Source: Paralvinella palmiformis (lineage: Eukaryota; Annelida; Polychaeta; Terebellida; Alvinellidae). From it: a DNA stretch of 64,000 nucleotides. Position 1 is the stretch's first letter; every line of letters begins with the position of its first letter. The notes under the pieces were generated by a model that was given only the letters and a program-made list of their open reading frames with translations, had not been told where the DNA came from and did no database searches. Shown here one piece after another: positions 56,232 to 64,000 of this stretch. The position numbers and the translations under genes are program-made. The stretch is taken from positions 256,001 through 320,000 of the forward strand of contig JAODUP010000066.1 in assembly GCA_025642065.1 (NCBI GenBank). The letters are read 5' to 3'.

Positions 56232-57602
56232 TGGAAGTGCATGTTCATAGGTGTTCTTTCTCTCTCTCTCACACACAGACACACACAAACAAACACCATA
56301 CATTCAAGCATCTGTTTGGTATTGTTCAACCATTTTGTCAGAATAATTTATTTTTCATTTTGATAAAAAGGTTTTACGTACCACAGACAGTAGTATACTG
56401 TCTCCTTAAGTCATCCTTGAACCTTTACAGTCATAACATTATAAGACCATCCCGTAATTTGTGGCAACTGTGATATTTTAATGGATAAATATGACCACCA
56501 CAGTAGTCACTCTCTTTTATCAAAACTGGGAGAGTGGTAAAACATTCTACTTGATTTTCTCTGTGAATTTCAAAAGCGATGCATATGGTTTGCCTTTACC
56601 TTGAGCATCACACAAAAAGAACACATCACATTATCATAGAGGTAAAATGAGTGGTTTTTCATTGTTTATCATTGATAACTGTAAATTATCTTGCATATCT
56701 CAATTCAGTTTAGGAGCTGCTATGATCCAGAGGTACTAATGTGCACCTTCAGGCCACAAAAGGTCAAGGGTAATTTTAGGGGGCAGTGACTTATGGAAAT
56801 TCTGCTCCAAGGAGTTCAGATAGATAATGTCTGGCTGGTAACCAGCTACTACTTTCAGGGAACACCTTAGTTCATCTCTTTAAATTGTTATCATTTCCAA
56901 ATATTTCTGAATCATCCCATAATCATCGTTGTTTATTACACGCATGTTTCGTCTGACAAAATAATATTTAGTCCTCGCAGTATCTTAGATATCCGTGGAG
57001 CCATTTTTGCACACAAATCTTGTATACTGATTTGTCTATGTGAATACAATGTCTGGTTGAATTAATTGAAGCATTGCCAGAGCATTTATGACAGTCTTGG
57101 ATCATTGACTGTGTTCAGTGTTCAAATGATCTTCGAATCTTGGTGGTCACTATTTTGGATCATTTCTAATGACGCCCAGTTAAATAATTTTTCATGGAGA
57201 TTGTCAGTTCTGTCCTGATGCGATGGTATGGAGATTTGTTGCCAGTTTTGGATCACTTTCTATGGCAATTCTTTATCAGGATTATGTGTTCCATAAGGTA
57301 TGACATCTGGAAGTTGTCTTTGTATCTAATTAATATGTGCATATGTTATTGAACTGACTCTGTATATTGTTATTGTCATAATGCGTTTTATGAGAATAGA
57401 AGTCTATTCACAGTTATGGTCTTTTGTCATCTTATGATGGTGTATGCTAGTATGAAAGTGTTATATAATACCTAACAACAACAACAATAATAATAATGAT
57501 TAATCATACTCGAACATAACAATAATTTATCATACTAGTCAATATCATTATTGAGAGTTTATAAATCTATTTACATCTGTTTTACATCCATAGTACCATT
57601 AG

Positions 57603-57710
57603 GGGTGCCTCTATGGTCTAATTGGTGTGCCTTGGACCACAGATCACTACCACCCGAGTTCGAATCTTGGCATAGGCATATCTAAAGTGTTTCATCTTTC
57701 AGCTGAGATA
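57603..57710 (+). mobile_element. SINE family A, plus orientation, 5' half
   Basis: GTGCCTCTATGGTCTAATTG head and B box GAGTTCGAATCTTGG are present. The body stops after CATCTTTCAGC. It lies in the region downstream of RBBP5. Confidence 0.7.
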
Positions 57711-57904
57711 ATACTATCATCTAGCAATCACATTTCGAAGTAAATATAAAGTAACAAACAATAATTTATTCCCTATCAGATGCACTACAAAACAATTCTA
57801 ACCACCAGCTATCATATTTCTATTAAAATGATCCCCAAATCCATAATTTTGCAACTTTGACGAGCCATTGCTAGTGTGTTTACACCTGTTACGGGTTATT
57901 GTGT

Positions 57905-58176
57905 GACGTCATCTTTGCCAAACATTACATAATGCCACAGCTTGTTTACAAGCGTTCCGACCAGTTGACAGAGTTGTTGTTTCGGGTCGGGTTTTGACGG
58001 CACATACACCTCAGATGTAATCATTAATATATGATGTATGTTTCTCTGCACAATTGTATGCGACACAATACACCATTTTATATGTTTAATAAAGACAATA
58101 TAGAACACATAACACAGGTTAAACAAAACAAGGCTGCATGGAGTCTTTAGGGCATTTGTTTGGCAAAGATGACGTC
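57905..58176. mobile_element. Hairpin element with perfect 20-bp inverted repeats
   Basis: GACGTCATCTTTGCCAAACA (57905-57924) is the exact inverse of TGTTTGGCAAAGATGACGTC (58157-58176). Similarity continues a few bases outward (GTGT / GCAT), so the true ends are slightly wider. The interior contains the only AATAAA I noticed downstream of RBBP5 (58088-58093). Superfamily unknown. Confidence 0.6.
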
Positions 58177-59697
58177 GCATTCCGACGTTTTCCGAAGATT
58201 CTCAATTAAAGTTCTATGCGAGATGCTAGCAAACTAAGTTTTAAAATCACTGTAACTTTATTTCTAGGAAATAATTAAATATATCTCTGATTGAAATTGA
58301 TTTTAATATATAACACTAACATTTTGACTAATTTGGGAAACCTTTTTCTGTGACCTTTAAGAATGACTGTGATCATGTTCTGTTGTCTCGGACCTGAAAA
58401 GGTGTACTATTGTTATCAATGTATAAGCTTCCTTTTAAGTAGTGTATAATATAGTATGAAATTGACACAAGCTGTTTTAGTTAATGTTAGTTGAGTGAAT
58501 TGATGAGTAACATAATTAAACGCCACCAAAATAAAAACTACACTCACACACCTTAATTTGAGAGATTAATTCTAGATAAAGAAAATATTAATCTGCACAA
58601 GATTGAACTCGACTAAAAAATTGAAGTTTATAATCATAAATATACTTGGAAAGGATTCGCCTTTTCCAAGTCCTTGTAAATTGAAAGGACCATTTTAGCT
58701 AAAAATGGATAGGACTGCATGGTCAATAAAGAAAATATGATTATCCAATTTTGATGATTCCTTGGAATGGGAAAGAGTGAATTTGAAACAAAGTAAGAAA
58801 ATTAATAAGCGAAATGTGTGCCTTTTGTGTTTATTGATCTACCGGGTATATTTTGTATCTTGATCTAGTTATATAAAAACCGGTTCAGATGAGTATTAAA
58901 TACAAATATATGAGAAGGTAGGACCTGAACTGAATGCATGCTTGAAAAATGATGAAAGTACTAATTAATTGCTTCAGAAGAAGTAAAAAGTGTACATATG
59001 AATTAAGAATGACTAGATGTTACATTAATTAATGTAATTAACAATTATACGATTAGTCGTGTGAGAGAACATTCCGAGGACCAGTAGTGACTCAATTATT
59101 AGACTGTTACGGAATTACATATGGCAATAAAGGTCCAAGCTACACATAAAACAATTAACGTTGTGTTGTTGTCCTACTACAGCAAGTGACTGAGCTACAG
59201 GTCCATATTTTGTACTGTAAATCTTCTCGTTGTGTGTGCGTGCAAGGTTTAAACATGAGTATTTTTCTTGTAGTGGTGTAGTGATAGAATATTCCAAGAT
59301 GCAGTATCTTATAATAGAGATATAGAATTTTTCCGAGATTCGACTTCTATAGTGTAAGCTTGAAGAGTGTTTTTTTTTCGTCTTTCCTTTTACCTTATTA
59401 CCGTCGGCAATTGCTTCCGGAGCTACCGCGCGTGCGCACTAAAACGGCCGTAAAAACACCATAACGATGAAATAATGTTTTTATTACTCGTTTAATCTCA
59501 CCGCTCAATCACACCTACGGTTGAGGGACATTTCAATCGTAAAATGCCCATACCACAGACAGGTAATACCGTGAATGGATTTCGTGGTATAGAGATTTGC
59601 GGTCCAGTATGCCACCAACCGCGATATGAGATGAGCGCCCTCCTGTCGGGCTACCACGGAGCCACCTTTTGTGAGAAGATAAACCACAAACCCGGGA

Positions 59698-59882
59698 GGA
59701 TGATGATTGATGTTTTACGGCCACTTTTGTGCACAAGGTAGGCTAATGGGCCGAGCGACTTCCAAAGGTAATGAGACGAAGTGAAAGACGAAACAACCTT
59801 CAGATATGCCCACGTCGGGATTTGAACACGGGTGGTAGTGATCTGTGGTCCAGCACGCTACCGCTAGACCACGGAGGCGCCC
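59698..59882 (-). mobile_element. tRNA-derived SINE family A, full-length, with target duplication
   Basis: Nearly the same sequence as the copy at 13161. ACAAACCCGGGA occurs just before (59686-59697) and just after (59885-59896), a clear target-site duplication. This is one of the least diverged copies and so probably young. Confidence 0.88.
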
Positions 59883-60793
59883 CTACAAACCCGGGAAGAG
59901 GAAGTGTTTCTGATAAACTGATATTAATAATTTATTAGTTCGGATACACTATATATAGGTGGATAATAATAAACTGCTCAAAACAAAATAAAAATTACTA
60001 CTTGAGATAAAACTATTGATGTTATATTAATAGTTGTATGTCCAGTGTGGCCTTCTCCGGCGGCTTGAACATCACATGAAATCATACGCGAACAGTTGCC
60101 GGTTGTTCTGAAATTAACAAAATACGGGAACGATCTTTGTACAGAATATCGTTGGGGAAATGGCGATTGTACCTGGACCAATATGATCAACATGGCTGAT
60201 ATTGTGAATGAGATATGTTCGGTTTGTTCAGGGTCTTAATGTTTATGCTGGTTTCGCGGCAACCAATAATCAATATAGCGTGCATGTCTATCAATGACTA
60301 TTTTTGGTAAGCTATCACCTGATATCTATATAGCCTATTCCGCGCCATTGACCAATTGAATATCTTTGTGTTTGGTTGAAGCAGTGAATTTTAAATTATA
60401 TTCCATCATTATCGCCGTCGAACATGCTTCACTGAGGGTGATAATTTCTTTTGGCGACTTCGGCACGTCTAGCTGGTAGGATCATGTCTACTGTAGGTTT
60501 CGGTTTGGTAGTTGTTAATGAAGAAATAACCTCTCAGGTATATATGTCCTGGGTCAGACTAATGCTGAGGTTATAAAAAGCACTAAGTCACGCTATCGTC
60601 GAAATCAATTAATGCTGTGTTAATCTGTTATCGATATTGTAATAGTTAGTAGATCAAGGACAAATCTCCCCTTCTCTCTGTGTCATTTTGTTTGCTTGTG
60701 TGTGCGCGTGTGCACACGCGATATATATCTGCTGATTGAGTGACATCAGAAACAAAGTAAGTCTGTAACTAGGACACAAATTCCGACTAAATG

Positions 60794-60796
<3 letters not shown>

Positions 60797-60851
<55 letters not shown>
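60797..60851. repeat. (TA)n microsatellite upstream of alpha-tubulin
   Basis: About 27 TA units, roughly 600 bases before the start codon. Confidence 0.95.
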
Positions 60852-60854
<3 letters not shown>

Positions 60855-61321
60855 TTCATTTAATAACACCATATTTGATAAATGATGTCTGCGGTGATGA
60901 GTGCGCACGGATTTTTTGCCTCACAAAGGATTTATTCCAAATAAATTAACCTTTGTTTTAAATACATAATTACACCAAAGCTTGTCCACATTAAGCATGA
61001 CCACATCACACATAACTGACGAAAGTATGCTCAAAAGAACTGGTTTACCAAACACTCGCTAAAGAGAATGATCGCCATGGAAAAATAAACTGGATCTTCG
61101 ATACGTATCCTGAACAGGGAAAGGTAACAATAGCACTCAATATACAATATTCATGTCGTAAAAACAACGCGAGCAGCGCCACCTTCTAGTTGATGACTCA
61201 CGCAGGGCGCAGGCCAGGCCATCGACAAACACAGTCCACAATGCTTCATCTAGCCAAAGCTGCCATGGCAACGAGTCAACCATATCGATCAGGATCGTGT
61301 TGGCTGATGGGATGGATCGGG

Positions 61322-61327
61322 ATAAAA
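61322..61327 (+). promoter_or_regulatory. Possible TATA-like element of the alpha-tubulin promoter
   Basis: ATAAAA within a relatively GC-rich 200-base stretch, 117 bases before the ATG. This spacing fits a start site near 61350 and a 5' UTR of about 90 bases. Positional inference only. Confidence 0.3.
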
Positions 61328-61443
61328 ACGGCGGTAATACGGCTAGCTCGGACACTCCACGGACCTACACCACTCTCTGGATTCTCCACACCCCGTCGTG
61401 AGCGCTGAAATACCTGTGACGGTGATCACATAAGGAAATAAAG

Positions 61444-64000
<2,557 letters not shown>

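Larger units (their letters stand above)
56232..61300. other. Region downstream of RBBP5 and upstream of alpha-tubulin
   Basis: It probably begins with the RBBP5 3' UTR. It contains SINE A copies (57603, 59698), the hairpin element (57905-58176) and a TA microsatellite. I see no coding exon. Confidence 0.5.

Noticed and set aside
57896..58180. 94-codon minus-strand ORF
   Set aside because: It spans the inverted-repeat element and looks like a by-product of it.

Overview
The window is nuclear DNA of an animal. Genes are split by GT-AG introns, intergenic and intronic DNA is AT-rich, and there are many microsatellites, tRNA-derived SINEs and small inverted-repeat transposons. The proteins are metazoan and the repeat load resembles that of molluscs. 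A lophotrochozoan, most likely a gastropod mollusc, is my inference; nothing here fixes the species.

Five genes could be reconstructed exon by exon with consistent splice phases. (1) 964-16279, minus strand: a Golgi polypeptide N-acetylgalactosaminyltransferase of the GALNT11 type, 11 coding exons; the last few codons are unresolved. (2) 26972-30679, plus strand: a small secreted protein with a PAN/apple-like module followed by a discoidin (F5/8 C-like) module, 3 exons. (3) 35641-42980, minus strand: LSM12, 5 exons, 183 residues. (4) 44037-56231, plus strand: RBBP5, a WD40 subunit of the COMPASS/MLL H3K4 methyltransferase complexes, 14 exons, 517 residues. (5) 61444 to the window end, plus strand: alpha-tubulin, cut off about 8 residues before its expected C-terminus. 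LSM12 and RBBP5 are divergent, with start codons about 1.06 kb apart. The genes are otherwise functionally unrelated, as is usual in animal chromosomes, so no operon logic applies.

The remainder is largely mobile-element debris. A FLYWCH/MULE transposase relic lies at 22.5-23.8 kb, a hAT/DUF659 relic inside an LSM12 intron, and a LINE reverse-transcriptase tail inside a GALNT11 intron. There is a piggyBac-type element with intact TTAA ends (14005-14700), a pogo/Tigger-like element (20183-21029) and several MITE families. Three tRNA-headed SINE families are present, two copies having clear target-site duplications. Two minisatellites stand out: a 44-bp unit at 15 kb and a 16-bp unit at 26 kb that leaves all three frames of one strand open.

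I found no rRNA, convincing functional tRNA, CRISPR array or prokaryotic-type system. I see no clearly new biological system. The most interesting items are the two-domain PAN-discoidin gene, the piggyBac and hairpin elements, and the nested repeat structures.
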